Assembly (NCBI GenBank): GCA_032718565.1 | Contig: JAVGVS010000021.1 | Span: 1,429,170 to 1,493,169, forward strand | Origin: Distichodus sexfasciatus | Taxonomy: Eukaryota > Chordata > Actinopteri > Characiformes > Distichodontidae | Length of the DNA: 64,000 bases | Direction: 5' to 3' | Shown here: positions 13,184 through 24,600 of the stretch, piece by piece | Position numbering within the stretch: position 1 is the first letter of the stretch | How the letters are laid out: each line of letters opens with the position of its first letter | Position numbers and translations under genes: made by a program | Notes under the pieces: model-generated | Database searches by the model: none | Seen by the model: the letters and a program-made list of their open reading frames with translations, nothing else | Told to the model about the DNA's origin: nothing

Positions 13184-14262
13184 TTACAGAACCTCACTCT
13201 CTCACTTCCCCCTCAATCTGCCAGGCTTTGTTTGCCCAGCACTTGTGTGACAGAATGCACTACACATGCCTATTAGGGCATTTGTGCACTGGGGGGAGAT
13301 TAAAGCCTGCACTTTTCTTTTTAAATGAACTCTCCTGTGATTCCTCCCACCCACTGCACTGAAATCGGGGTGTGATAATCTCTCTCCCTCGGCTTTGACA
13401 GACAGTGATGGATGACAAATCTGAAGAAAGCGCTGACTGTTTCTTTGGTAGAAAATTAAATAAAGTGGCCATTTATTTTTGCATTATATTACCAGAAACA
13501 AATGATACATTATAAGTGTGCACCTACATCTTTATCCGGATCATCTGGATTCTGATTTATATGCATACTTACTAAACAGTGCCTTTCTTTTTTATGTCTA
13601 GTACACTGAATATAGCAAGTTAAAATGTCTGCGCTCTTTTCCCAGTTGATCCCATGTCTGCTTTTTTCTTCATGGCCAGCTACTATAGTTTAGCAAATAT
13701 TGAAACAGTCGAGTCGTTTTACTCTAGAAAAAGGAGACTTTCATTAATGCAAGAGCTTTTTTCTCCTTTAATTATGCTGAAAATGACCCCTGTGGAAATT
13801 AAAATGCTTACTTAAATTGAGAGCAGTATCACAATCACCAGTCTTGGCTTGAAAATGGACCAGTTGACCCTCAGACAGAATTTTTTGCCAAAGCAGTCTG
13901 ATCCCTCCGTGTAATCCGCAGGCTCTGGAGTCTGGGTATTATAATGCACTTTTGTACATTTTTCTCACTGACTTTATATTGAACACGTTGCAGTGTGGGC
14001 CGAGGCCCATGTCATACACAGCTTCGGCTTTGACTGATGGATTACACTATCCCTTTATCTGGGGGATTTAATCATAAATCGTGTAGTAATTACATTTTAC
14101 AAAGAACAATTAGAGCACCAGGTCTGGCTATTTAATCTACCTCGAAATTCCACCCGATGGCTTGATTTTCATTATCAGAGCTGGATAATGAGAAACAGAG
14201 TTTTGTCTGTTCCCTGTCCCCGCATAAAGACAATCAGTCCACAGTGATTTTACCTCATTCAA
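13184..14262. other. Unique stretch, candidate conserved non-coding element at 13960-14215
   Basis: No gene. The sub-region 13960-14215 is free of simple repeats and carries several homeodomain- or forkhead-like cores (TTTAATCAT, GTAATTACA, ACAATTAGA). I infer a possible enhancer, but conservation could not be tested. Confidence 0.35.
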
Positions 14263-14330
14263 CCTCTCTCTCTCTCTTTCTCTCCCTCCCTCCCTCCTTC
14301 CTTCTGTTGGTCTCTTTCTCTCTCTCCCTT
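14263..14330 (+). repeat. (CT)n / (CCCT)n pyrimidine array
   Basis: CT run passing into CCCT/CCTT and back to CT. Confidence 0.9.
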
Positions 14331-14795
14331 ATCCCCAAAGATTCGTGATTCTTTATTTGTCCCATACACAGTTATGCAAGAACACCATGTAATGAAATGT
14401 ACCCTGAACATTCTTAGGACTGTGTAAAATAAAATAAAAATGAGAAATTAACAACAGATCATCTGTCTTTCTTTTTCCGTTTATCTATGTATCTACCGCT
14501 CTGTCTGTGTTTATTACTTGACTAATTTTATGTAAGTAAAACCTACTCCTACATATGCTTCTCAAAAGCTTATATACAGTGTGAGTATATGTATATAATA
14601 TTTGCATGTTGCATGAATGCAATTAATGTGATTTTATGTAAATAAAACATCATTCTACATTCTACTGCTAACAATACACATGTATATGCGAGTTTTGCAC
14701 ATAGTTTGTTGCATAAATACAATTAATTCAGTGATTGCATGTAAATAAAATGTTTACACAGAGGCCTATAAATACTTACATGCGCTTAAATACAG
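14331..14795. other. AT-rich unique stretch
   Basis: Three similar phrases built on ATGTAAATAAAA, near 14532, 14636 and 14739 and roughly 103-104 bp apart, suggest a decayed tandem repeat. No gene was found. Confidence 0.35.
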
Positions 14796-14861
14796 TGTGC
14801 GTGTGCAGTGGTATGTGTGTGGGTGTGTGTATGCATGTGTCCATGTGTGTATGTGTGTGCA
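14796..14861 (+). repeat. Degenerate (GT)n microsatellite
   Basis: GT units broken by CAGTG, ATGCA and CCATG interruptions. Confidence 0.8.
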
Positions 14862-15667
14862 CTTGCAAGAGTGTAAGTGTGCCATATGCCAGGTGAGATT
14901 CAAATAAAATCACTGCAGTAAAATGATTTTACACATACTGCATGTCCACAAACACACAAGTGCACAATGGCCAGAAGGGTAGACATACTGTGATACGTCC
15001 ATAACCGAGAGGCAGTCCTTTAGCTGGGTCTGCCGAGCCTTAGCGTGACCCATGGGATGAAGATTTGGTCTGAAGGGATGAAATGCAACACGTCATTACA
15101 AACAGTGGGCATAAATTATTCAGACCTGCCCACACACACTAATCTCCATACACCTCAGCTCCGGCTTACGCAATAACCACTCCGAGTGTTGTCTCGCATG
15201 CTTGAAATTTACCACCATTTATGCAATATACCTGAACCCTGAAAAGCCAGTGCAGTAGCACGGCAACCCTGTAACTGCAATACATTACCATACATTAAAA
15301 CTCCAATTATGTCTGGATTAAGATTTTATTACCATATGGCGTTTTGTGTGTGGCTTTATGGAGACGAGGCAATATGAGTGTGAGAGGACTGTTAATGCTT
15401 GAGCCTTTTGCCTTAAAATTTCACCTTTGATGCAGTACATTTAAAATAGCTATAAAAACAGTGTTTCTAGTATTCTATGATAGTTTAAAAGCAGCTTAAA
15501 CCCCAATTCAGCTACGTTCATGCTGCACAGTTTGAAACTATGATTCATATTGATTTATGGGAATTGAATTCATTTATGCTGTTTTTTTACTTAACTACTT
15601 AACTAATTTTAGATCTCTAGCAAGATCTGATTTGCCTGTTGCTGTCCTTACACATTTAAAAACAAAT
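14862..15667. other. Unique non-coding stretch
   Basis: No gene, RNA or clear repeat was identified. The last 100 bp are AT-rich and flow into the host sequence of the SINE at 15679. Confidence 0.45.
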
Positions 15668-15678
15668 AATTGGTTCAA
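15668..15678 (+). repeat. Target-site duplication, left copy
   Basis: AATTGGTTCAA is repeated exactly at 16043-16053, just outside the other end of the SINE. Confidence 0.9.
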
Positions 15679-16042
15679 GTGGGCGGTACGGGGGCTCAGT
15701 GGTTAGCACTGCTGCCTCACAGTGAGAAAGTTCTGGGTTCGAACATAAGGCCTTTCTGTCTGGAGTTTGCATGCTCTCCCCGTGTTTGCATGGGTTTCCT
15801 CCGGGTGCTCCGGTTTTGTCCCACAGTCCAAAAGCATGCACTATAGGTTAATTGCAGACTCTAAAAATTGGCGTGAATGGGAGTGTGATTTTGTGAGTGT
15901 GATTGTGTGAGTGTGCGTACCCTGTGGTTTGTTGGCGCCTGCCCAGGGTTGTTCCCAGCCTTGCTCCTGTAGTTCCCGGGATAGGCTCTGGTCCCCCTGC
16001 AACTCCAGATGGGATTAAGCGGTTTCGCATAATGAATGAATG
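15679..16042 (+). mobile_element. Full-length tRNA-derived SINE
   Basis: About 364 bp. The 5' part is a tRNA-like head with an A-box-like GGCTCAGTGG (15693 onward) and a B box GGTTCGAAC at 15736-15744. The body contains the phrase CCGTGTTTGCATGGGTTTCC and CACAGTCCAAAAGCATGC, which I know from a widespread fish SINE type. The 3' end reads GGATAGGCTCTGG, then GATTAAGCGG, then a TGAA-repeat tail. An 11-bp perfect target duplication (15668-15678 and 16043-16053) shows the insertion is complete and that LINE machinery made it. The body is intact, so this is one of the younger insertions here. The minus-strand open frames within it are not genes. The exact family name is uncertain. Confidence 0.92.
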
Positions 16043-16053
16043 AATTGGTTCAA
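16043..16053 (+). repeat. Target-site duplication, right copy
   Basis: Exact copy of AATTGGTTCAA at 15668-15678. Confidence 0.9.
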
Positions 16054-17768
16054 CAAACAAATTAAGGCAACCATTTCCATTAAGCTTTTTTGAGTTATGC
16101 CAACTTACTACTAGAACTCTATAAATTGAGTTAATTTTTTTTCTGCAGTAAAAAGGTTTTAAGTAACATTAACTTTTTAATTAATTTATTGTCAACATGA
16201 ATGTAAGAATTTAAGTTCATATTTTTAAATACTTTAAGTATTGTGAACTTAAATTTCAGTCACAGTAAAAAGCATATCCAACATAAACATAACATAAACT
16301 TAAATAATTAAATTATTTCAAATAAACTTTAAATGATTTTTTAACTGAGCTTCTATCATTACATTGCTCTTTATAATAGTATTTTCTCACCCCACCTCGT
16401 ATTAAATTAAGTAATACTTAGATGAATGAGTGTTCAATGCAAAAAGAAAGAAAAAATGTTCTGAGCTGGCTTTTTGTTCATCAAGTTCAAGAAACAGCTT
16501 CTTAAATACTGGGACAGGTGAGAATAGGAACATATGTTATGCCCATCAGCAAGGCACAGGCTCTGGTGGTATCAAGTCTTTAAATTACTTAAGTTAATGG
16601 TTGTTTTGTTTAAACTATAGTAACATTTCAGATCACAAACAGTGTTCTGAGTAAATTCATGGAATCACCGCCTTTCACTTAGTATTTGTCTATCTGCTGG
16701 TCAGTTCTGACTATGGCAGATTAACAAGAATGCAATCTGATTAGCTCAGTATTGACATTCAACAAAGCCACTAAACAGGCAGATTATGTTATCATGACCA
16801 TCAAAAAAAAAATACCCACGTTTGGAGCACTTACCATAGAAAAAATGTGAGCTGCTTTGTCTTGGAGAAAGCCAGAACGTGTCCGGGCATAAAAAGTGGG
16901 TGGGAAATTAACCTGTTGAAAAAAATTAAGTCGTCAAACTAATTTAATTAAGTTACTGGTAACTTGAATTTACTTATTTATTAATTACCTTAATATTTTA
17001 AGTTCAGATTAGTCAAGATAGTATTCTGTAACAAACAGGTATACTTTATGTATCATCAGAGCAAAAAATACATCTTGAAAGTCTAACATCATCATATAAC
17101 CTGATATTATATCTCACAATAATGTATATATTTAAGTAATGGCTAAAGGTCTTCTAAATTACTTTAAAAAAAACAAACAAGCTGTTCTCTTCCAAGTCTA
17201 TCTTGGATTCAATACTTATATTCCATTCTCTGTATGTGTCACAAAAGGCCAGAACCAGTCCCGTCAGATCACAAGGGCAAATTCCATCTGGGACCTGATG
17301 GTTCAGAATGAACAAACGAAATGTAGGTTGTGAAATTTCACTTTCTAAGCTTAAGAAAGCAGCATTTGAAGAGCATTAAATAGCTCATTGAAACAGCCTG
17401 CATTGCTCCCTATACAAGAAATCATTAAATATATGTTTAATATTAATCCCATTAAAATATCAGAGGACCACCCATGCATACTAAAAAGGTACAGCATTTT
17501 CCTTCAGCAGAATGGCTGTATCCAATTATGTTGTGTAATCTTTTGCTGTCTGAATTTTTCAAACTTCCTTCCTACACTCGTTACACAGTATACCTAGTGC
17601 ATTCCATCTGTCCTCATGTTCCTGCAGGTGGCATATGGCATTTTCTTAAAGCATTGGTCACACGGTAGAAATGATGAGAGGAGGGTAACGTATAGCGTGA
17701 ACACACCACACGGCATGCATACACCATCCATCTCCACAGCTTGAAGCGCCTTTTGATTATTTCTGCAT
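16054..17768. other. AT-rich stretch with possible MITE relics
   Basis: TTAAGTTCA/TGAACTTAA phrases recur at about 16210-16255 and again near 16920-17010. This resembles decayed palindromic TTAAGTT-type miniature elements, and the SINE at 15679 may have landed in one. No gene was found. Confidence 0.3.
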
Positions 17769-17820
17769 TGTGTGTGTGAGTGTGTCTGTGTGTGAGTGTC
17801 TGAGAGAGAGAGTGGGAGAG
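17769..17820 (+). repeat. (GT)n then (GA)n microsatellite
   Basis: GTGTGTGAGTGTGTCT passes into GAGAGAGA. It explains the Thr/His-rich minus-strand frame at 17614-17958. Confidence 0.85.
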
Positions 17821-18820
17821 GTTCATAAGAAAACGCAGAGGCGAAAAAAGGCGAAATACTTGCAAACAGTGTTTCTCAGTAGTGCCTGAGTACAGCCGTG
17901 CCCGAGCGTTTCCTCCCTGCTGTGATATTGGGAAGGTGCTATGACAACCGAGATTCATTGGAGGTGATTGCAGAGATATGAGTGTGTGCAGGGTTGTTCT
18001 TTACAGTGCAGATTAATTTTAAGGGTTCACTGTGACAGTAAAGGTGACCAGCCATCAGAAGAAGGAAGCCCCACTAAAACTCTATAAACGCAACCTTTTT
18101 TTTATAAAAAAAAGTCCTGACTCTATTTCCTCGGAGGTGTTTCTCAAGGCGACAAATAGCCTGCTCAAAGCTAGTGGCCCTGATCGGGTATGCCTCCTCT
18201 GCCCTGCTCTCCTACACGTGGCTTAGCTGAAATGGAAAAAGGTTTCAGATGCTTTATCCAGTCAGGATGTGAGAGTGAAGGACGTTTATTAAATTAAAGT
18301 TTACAGTGTAGTCAGTATGAAATGGTGGAAAATGTTATGTTTTTTGCCCACAATATAATCTTTTCACAACCATGACAAATAGAAAATGAACATATTGTAC
18401 AGTGTAATATTTTTACATTTTTAAACGACTGTCAAAACCCTGGTCATGAAGGGCATCTTCACTGGAGATGTTAATTTTATAATTCTCTTGTGGACTCTAT
18501 TGTTTACTTGCATTTTCATAAAGCTAATTGTAATAAGCACTGGAATGGTTTAATCAATCAGAGTTCTTGCATCTGAGAGCGCTTTTGAAATAACGCTGCC
18601 GAGAAGGAAAAGTGAATTACTTCTATTGCCATCTATATATTTCAATACCACAAAGTTTCAGAGTTGAGGTGGAGTCTTCTAGTTTGGGAGCAGTTTAGTT
18701 TTTCTCCTCTTATTTAGTTTACTTTTTACCTTTTTTGAGTAATGATATACTTTGGCAGTTGCATGAATGTTTAATTTCTTAAGGCTCTAGATCCCTCAGG
18801 CTTATCTGCTCAGTCTTGCA
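17821..18820. other. Unique non-coding stretch
   Basis: No coding frame or RNA gene is recognisable. AT-rich from 18240 on. Confidence 0.45.
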
Positions 18821-18828
18821 ACTAATAG
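18821..18828 (+). repeat. Target-site duplication of the split SINE, left copy
   Basis: ACTAATAG here matches ACTAATAG at 19668-19675, on the far side of the interrupted SINE. Confidence 0.65.
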
Positions 18829-18970
18829 GGGCAGTAGGTAGTGCAACGGTTAGAGAGTTCGCCCTTTGCTGATTTGAGTACCAGGACCAGCAAAGGTACT
18901 CGCTGCCCATGTTACCTGCCCACTGCTCCTTCAAATGCAGGGGTCACATTTCGTTGAGCAATGAAGACAG
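18829..18970 (+). mobile_element. SINE (GGGGCAGT-head family), 5' part
   Basis: Starts with the GGGCAGTAGGTAG-type head and continues through AGCAAAGGTACT, GCCCACTGCTCCTTCA and GGTCACATTTCGTTG. These phrases also occur in the copies at 39130, 49995 and 54251. The B-box region (about 18870-18882) is degenerate. The element stops at 18970 because a hAT-like element is inserted, and its 3' part resumes at 19585. Confidence 0.8.
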
Positions 18971-19584
18971 TAGGGGTGTTGAAATGAATTACACAATTGA
19001 TGCATTGCCATGCAGATGTGGACGATTCTGCATCAATGCAGTGGCAGACCATCATCGATTATACTGGGGTTATATGGAGGTGCAATGCGGTCCGCTGCTC
19101 CCTAATGGTCCGTGGCAGCATTGCAGGTGGTCTGTGACACGCAATCCACTTTTACTACTGAAAACACTTTTTAAAAATGATTTATTTTTTTCTAAACTTT
19201 CCAGATGATTTGGGCATATTTATGAATAATAAATTTAATTCAAATATCTAAAAAGTAATATTGTAATACTTCCCCACCACACTTATACTGCTTAGTCTGT
19301 ATGGTGGTCCTTGGGACAGACGCAGTTGAAAACCCCTTGACTACATCACAATGACATTGTTTGGTGATTTTCTGGGGACGGCATAAATATTCTAGTTAAA
19401 AAGAACATTCTGGTAGTAACTATGGCTGTCCAATCTGTGATCCATGTCCAATCTGCATGCAATAAGAAGTAATGTAGAAAAATTGATGGGCTGCATCATG
19501 ATGCATTGAGATACCGTATCAAATCGACTCGTTAAACTGATATTCGTAATAGAATCATGAGACCAGTGAAAGTTTACACCTCTA
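18971..19584 (+). mobile_element. hAT-like miniature element nested in a SINE
   Basis: 614 bp. It begins TAGGGGTGT, and the reverse complement of its end begins TAGAGGTGT, so the first nine bases agree at eight. It is bordered by GAAGACAG (18963-18970) and GCAGACAG (19585-19592), an 8-bp target duplication with one mismatch, which is the size made by hAT transposases. No transposase frame is present, so it is non-autonomous. The part at about 19126-19260 has a clear relative on the minus strand at 54307-54450. Confidence 0.8.
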
Positions 19585-19667
19585 GCAGACAGCATGGAGG
19601 AGGTACTGTGGTGCTGTGCTGTGCTGTGCAGTGGTGTGTTCACAATGACAAATAATCACTCACTTTC
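19585..19667 (+). mobile_element. SINE (GGGGCAGT-head family), 3' part
   Basis: Continues the SINE after the hAT insertion, with a GTGCT short tandem run (19611-19629), then GTGTGTTCACAATGACAA and AATCACTCACTTTC. It ends directly before ACTAATAG at 19668-19675, the partner of the left target duplication. Confidence 0.75.
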
Positions 19668-20267
19668 ACTAATAGTAAAAGTTTACATTAGCTTTCGTTA
19701 CACAAAAACATTAGTTGAGGAAATACTCTCTGGGTCTGTCTTATGAAATCACAAATTTACAAATATACCTTTTATTTGTTTGTGTGTTCACTCTTTCTGC
19801 ATTATTTTCAGCCTGACTTGCTGAAACACTCAAGATGTTAATGCTACATCTGAAATTTGTTTTCACACCGCTGACCAAGAAACAACTTTTTATCATAGTC
19901 CCATAATACAGTGGCCATGTATAATCCGAAACCCATGTATAAAACAGGCTTTAATTCATAACCTTTGTGTAGTTCAACCGTCTAGATGCATTTATTTAAA
20001 ATTCAATGTGATTGAATGTGGAGGAAAAAAGCAACGGAAACCTGTATTGGATTATTTTACAAATTTTTATGTGGAGCACGGACCAATTCATGCAGAAAGA
20101 AAAGTTTTGCTGCTTTGATTCCTGGAGGAGTGTTTCAGGAACGTATGAAGGGGAGGCTTAAGTTGTGAGCCAACTCCAAGCCATGGCCTCTGGCTGTTAC
20201 TCTAGGTGATTGCCCACCGAACTGTTTAGCATGCATGTTGAGCAGCACGGCCATGGGAGAGCATTTT
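19668..20267. other. Target duplication partner and unique stretch
   Basis: ACTAATAG (19668-19675) closes the SINE insertion. The rest is unique and AT-rich, with no gene seen. Confidence 0.45.
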
Positions 20268-20303
20268 TCTCTCTCTCGCTCTCTCTCCTCCTCTACCTCC
20301 TCC
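20268..20303 (+). repeat. (CT)n pyrimidine run
   Basis: CTCTCTCT with CG and CCT interruptions. It explains the Glu/Arg run of the minus-strand frame at 20135-20341. Confidence 0.8.
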
Positions 20304-20436
20304 ATGCTGTCTGCACTGCTCGAGAGGTCTCCCAGAGACACAACTGGAGCCCTGCACCAATGATGATTAGTCTAATGAGTGAGTAATTAGGCACCATCCA
20401 TAGAGGTAGGGCACTGACCTCTTAGAGAGGCCTGTC

Positions 20437-20478
20437 GAGAGCAAGAAAGAAAAAGAGAGAGAGGAAGATAGAGAGAGA
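20437..20478 (+). repeat. (GA)n purine run
   Basis: GAGCAAGAAAGAAAAAGAGAGA followed by a GATAGAGAGAGAT interruption. Confidence 0.8.
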
Positions 20479-21370
20479 TCCTCTAAACAACCCGTTCATT
20501 GGATGTTCTTCTAATCTTAATAGCAGTCTGTGCATGCATTTAGTTGAAGACCGCTGTCAAAGGAAGTGCGTGGGCCTAACACTCAAGTACAGTCACTTCT
20601 CAGCCAATTGAGGAACAGAAACTTGGTATTGTGTGTAAAATGAGCAACAGACTTACAGTTTTCCTAAGATCTTTTTGCTCTTTTTATGAAAAATAGAGCA
20701 GCTCTGATGATAGATTGTGACTTTGATATAAAGGCTTCTCTTCGGAAATGCTATGTGCATTTGGTTAAGAGAGCAGGAGCAAGAGGATCTTTGTTTACTC
20801 GATCGGTGTTCCAGGTTTGATTTGGCAGCCACTGCATAAGCATAATAAGCACAATAAAGTGTCTCGTTTGACGACCAAAGGTACACTCTGTAACATGGCG
20901 CACCGCATGCGTTTGTACCCACTTATGCTTCCAGCACAGTGCTGACTTTTAAACTACCTTGAACAGAATTATCGGAGTGACTTGAACATAGCTCATAATC
21001 AAGGTGGGGAGGGGGGAGGGTGTGTGTGTGAGGGGCTGGAGCGGCTCTACTAAGCTCTCTTTGGAAAACCTCTTCTGACAAGCAGTGAATTAAAAAAGGA
21101 GATAAACCTCAAGACTTCACTAGTCATTGTCATCCTTTGAGAAAATCATGTATTTGTGCGTGATAAAAGAATGTGCTTGTGTGTGCTCGCATACACATTT
21201 TTCTGTGTTCATGTTTGTTTCATATTTACCACTAAATGGCAAAAAATCTCTCATTTGTAATGCTCAGAAGACTTTGGGCTTCATCTTATAAAATAAAATG
21301 AGGATTTTCTTTTGATTACCGTGGTTAAGGTTGAGTCTGTAAGCAGTGCCCCCATTTTTCCAAAAACATG
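20479..21370. other. Unique stretch with a G-run motif
   Basis: No gene. At 21006-21034 four G-runs (GGGG, GGGGGG, GGG, GGGG) lie close together, a G-quadruplex-capable pattern next to a short GT run. Confidence 0.45.
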
Positions 21371-21440
21371 GCAGCATGGTGGCACGGTTGTTAGCACTGC
21401 TGCCTCATAGTGAGAAGGTCCTGGGTTCGATCCCCGTAGG
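21371..21440 (+). mobile_element. SINE head fragment
   Basis: The tRNA-like head of the same SINE type as at 15679. It shares TTAGCACTGCTGCCTCA and GTGAGAAGGTCCTGGGTTCG, with a B box GGTTCGATCCC at 21424-21434. The A-box part is damaged, and the element is cut off right after the tRNA-like head. It is not a tRNA gene: there is no cloverleaf and no 5' half. Confidence 0.75.
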
Positions 21441-23874
21441 GTTTTGTTTTGATGACTCAGGTTAGATCTATAGTTAAGGTTAAGGTTTTAATGGTTAAGG
21501 GTTAGGTCTGTAGACAGTTAGTTTCATTAACACAAGAGTGAGTAGAAATACCCTATAGAGATGGTTGTGTGTGTGTGAGCGTGTGTAAGAGGGAGAGACA
21601 GATAGGCAGACCATCACTGCTGATTTCCGTATATACAGGGTTTCCTAGATGGTAATAATGGGAAGCTGGTGCTCTTGACCTGTAATTTCGCTGATCTGTG
21701 ATGCTTGCACTGCGAGTAATTAGCTCCCTTCTCTGCGCTGCCTTCCCATAACTCCCTACCACTGTAGTTAAGTTTTACTGCCCTCGTTGATACTCTCACG
21801 GCACACTTGGTAGCCATAGAAAACAGACTGTCTCTATTTAAATTAATGGAATGTTCTTCCTGAACATTATTGAGCTTCATTAATCTTCGTCCCTTTGCTT
21901 TGGACCTGAACAAGATGTCGTCAGTGATATTTCATTTGGATATTCACCAGTGTTTGACCCTAAACAACAGACAGCTGCTATCGAGAGTCTGGGATTTGAT
22001 GGATTTTTTTATGATTTGCACTTCGCTGATGAATGAGCATGAATGAAGGAGGCGCACAAGCATTTTGCACACCGAGTTTCACTCCAAAAAGTTGCCGGCA
22101 TTTTGAGAGGCATCTCCTGCCAGGGCTGTTGAGACTCCATCTCGATCCGTGTACTTTACTTTCGTTTGCCTGAGGGGAGCCTGTGGAGAGCCTCAACTTC
22201 TGAGTTCTGCTATGGTTCATGCTGGATGATTACATTTCAAATTTGGATTCAGATCTTGTCTTTCGCCTTTTATGGGCCTTTTACACAAGATTTAGTGTGT
22301 CTTACCTAGCTCCAGTAAATCTGCTGAGATGCTAAGCCAGCTATGGGTCCCATATAAAGCAGTTTCAGAACACAGCAAATTCAGTCAATTTGAATAACAA
22401 TAGGTTGGGGGGGAGGGGGTGGAGGGAGAGAAAACAAAAATCACGCTCTCTTTCGTGCTATTTTTTTAGTCATACGCGAACCCGGACTTTGACCGTAAAG
22501 GAATGTGACTTTGTGAGTTATGACAAGATCGCCGCTATTAACGGTCATGGGTGTCATCGCTGTGGTTGTGAGGTTCAAACAATTCCCTCACATTCATAGA
22601 AAACAACACAATGGAATAGCTGTCACACCATGAAACAACAGAGGTGATGGCAGTGGACAGGGGCGCGGTTTGCATTCAGGTGGGGTGTCCCAGCTAATCC
22701 GATTTGACGTTTGCATTTGCCGCTTGAGAGGAGCACCAGAGAGGCATTGAAAGGAGTGGCAGGCATGCAGCAACAAGTTTCAAAAGGTGTAGGGTTATGG
22801 AAGATTGGCCATAGTGGATAGAGGTGCTTGAAGTCTGCCATATTTCATTGTTAGACTATGAACGGAACCATGATTTTGGCCACTTATGCTCCCACTTTAG
22901 ATGGCTGCTGTACTGCAGTGTGCCTAACAGCACGTGTAGGCCAGAAGAATGTTCAGCAGAATGCCGTTCATTCTCGGCTCCATTAACATTTTTTGGGGTA
23001 GGCTGGCCCTTTAAGCCTTCACAGTGTGCTGTTTGCGTTTAGTTGCCGCTGAAGGCTGTTTTGCTGACATTAATCTTTGTCAGAGTTGTATTTTTCATTA
23101 TTTTAGCCTAACTAGAGTGATTCTCCTGTTTTGATCATCAGATGTTTTCATGTTAGTTTGTGCCTTTGGGGATCGTTCGTTGAGATCGTTTCCGGAGCGG
23201 GTTAAAACACTGCTTAGAGCTGAATCTCAGAAGGCAGTGGTGCATTTCGGCTTGAAAGTCCATTTGCATGTGTCTTTTTAAAATATTTCTCTCCAGGGTC
23301 TATTGCTGTGTTAGGGCGTCATTACCGCCACGTCCTCTCAACCCCTAATGATCTCCGGACTTTCCTTTGTCATAATGTTTTCCCCCCTAACACTATGTGC
23401 TGAAAGGGGTCTAATTAGTCTAGGAACAAACCTCTTTGATTTGTCCCCTGCAGTGCCCTGTAATATTAAACGTAGTAAAATATGGGCCATCACACACAGG
23501 TATTTCGGGAAAATAAAATTATACTTGTCAAGCCATTCTACTTCCAGACTCAAGCCAGACCCCGCAGGCTGCTGGGGGGAACACAGCGAGGGCGACCTAA
23601 GCAAAAGCGAACCCCGGAGCCGAATGAGATATTGTAGATGCAAAGTGAAGCTGATTGGAGTGGAATAAAGACAAGCATATAGGAAAGCGTCAACTGTTTC
23701 ATGTTTGGCGCGAGTCAATGTTGGAAATGAAATTGTCCTTAATTAGTATGGAGTCAAGAAAAGGTTAGTGTCATGTATCACTGCACAGGGCAGTGAAAAA
23801 GTTCTCTTAATTGGAGACAGGGATGCTCTGACCAGACGTGTGTGAGAGAGTGTGTGCGTTTTGGGGGGATGGGA
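21441..23874. other. Unique stretch, candidate conserved elements (21770-22230)
   Basis: No gene. The sub-region 21770-22230 is repeat-free and contains TTTAAATTAATGGAATG, TTCATTAATC and GATATTTCATTTGGATATT. I infer a possible enhancer. A G-rich run at 22407-22427 (G7, G5, G2, G3) could fold as a quadruplex. The open frames on both strands have no recognisable domain. Confidence 0.4.
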
Positions 23875-23898
23875 GTGTCTGTGTGTGTGTGTGTGTGG
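23875..23898 (+). repeat. (GT)n microsatellite
   Basis: About eleven GT units followed by a GGTGGGGG run. Confidence 0.85.
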
Positions 23899-24075
23899 TG
23901 GGGGTGCATTTAGCACAGGTCCTGATAATGTCACATAATTGGAAAGAAATCTGTCATGGAAAACTCATGCACGTATCCTTGAAGGCTTGCACTTTAAAGT
24001 AAGATTAATTAAGTTACGGCTTCATTCTCTAATTGTGTATTCCAAGATAATGAGTTGAAAGTTGAAGCAATTATT
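23899..24075. other. Unique stretch with homeodomain-type cores
   Basis: AGATTAATTAAGTTACGG and CTCTAATTGTGTATTCC lie here, next to the CT array. No gene was found. Confidence 0.4.
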
Positions 24076-24118
24076 CCTCTCTCTCTTTCTGTCTTTCTCT
24101 CTCTCTCTCCCCCTCTCT
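24076..24118 (+). repeat. (CT)n microsatellite
   Basis: CT units with TTCTGT interruptions. Confidence 0.85.
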
Positions 24119-24600
24119 AATATTTATATATCTGCAATGGTTTGAGGTCAACTAGAATTACTGAAGCTTCATCTCAGTGGCTTGGAAATAAATTGAATTG
24201 CGTTAATGAACTTGACCGTGATACCTTTCTCTCCCCCTCAAACCCTTGAGAAAGGCGGTGATAAGAAGATCAACCTCATAATCTTGTTCATTATGGCCTG
24301 CAAGTTCCCCTCAGTGTTTAAGCTCTCCGCTCAGTGTGGAGAGTGGACCTCAAGCTGATGCTAAATCATGATTTAGTTAATTGTACTCTCTGACAGAGGA
24401 ATAATAAATATTGATATGGATTATTCAGACCATATGTACATTCTTTATTGGTGGTTATGGCTGGGAGCACGTTAAGCGATGCAGAATCCCTCCCTATTGA
24501 GGGAGACACAGCGAGGCCAATAAATATACTCGAAATTTGCTAATGAAAGTCATTATTATGAATTTCTACTTTGGAAAAACGTAAATCACACTGGATTGTC
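24119..24600. promoter_or_regulatory. Candidate conserved non-coding element
   Basis: About 480 bp of repeat-free sequence, dense in AT-rich transcription factor cores: CTAGAATTACTG, AAATCATGATTTAGTTAATTG, AATAATAAATATTGAT, GGCCAATAAATATAC and TTGCTAATGAAAG. AAATCATGATTT is a perfect palindrome. There are no coding signals. That this is an enhancer is inferred from texture only. Confidence 0.3.
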
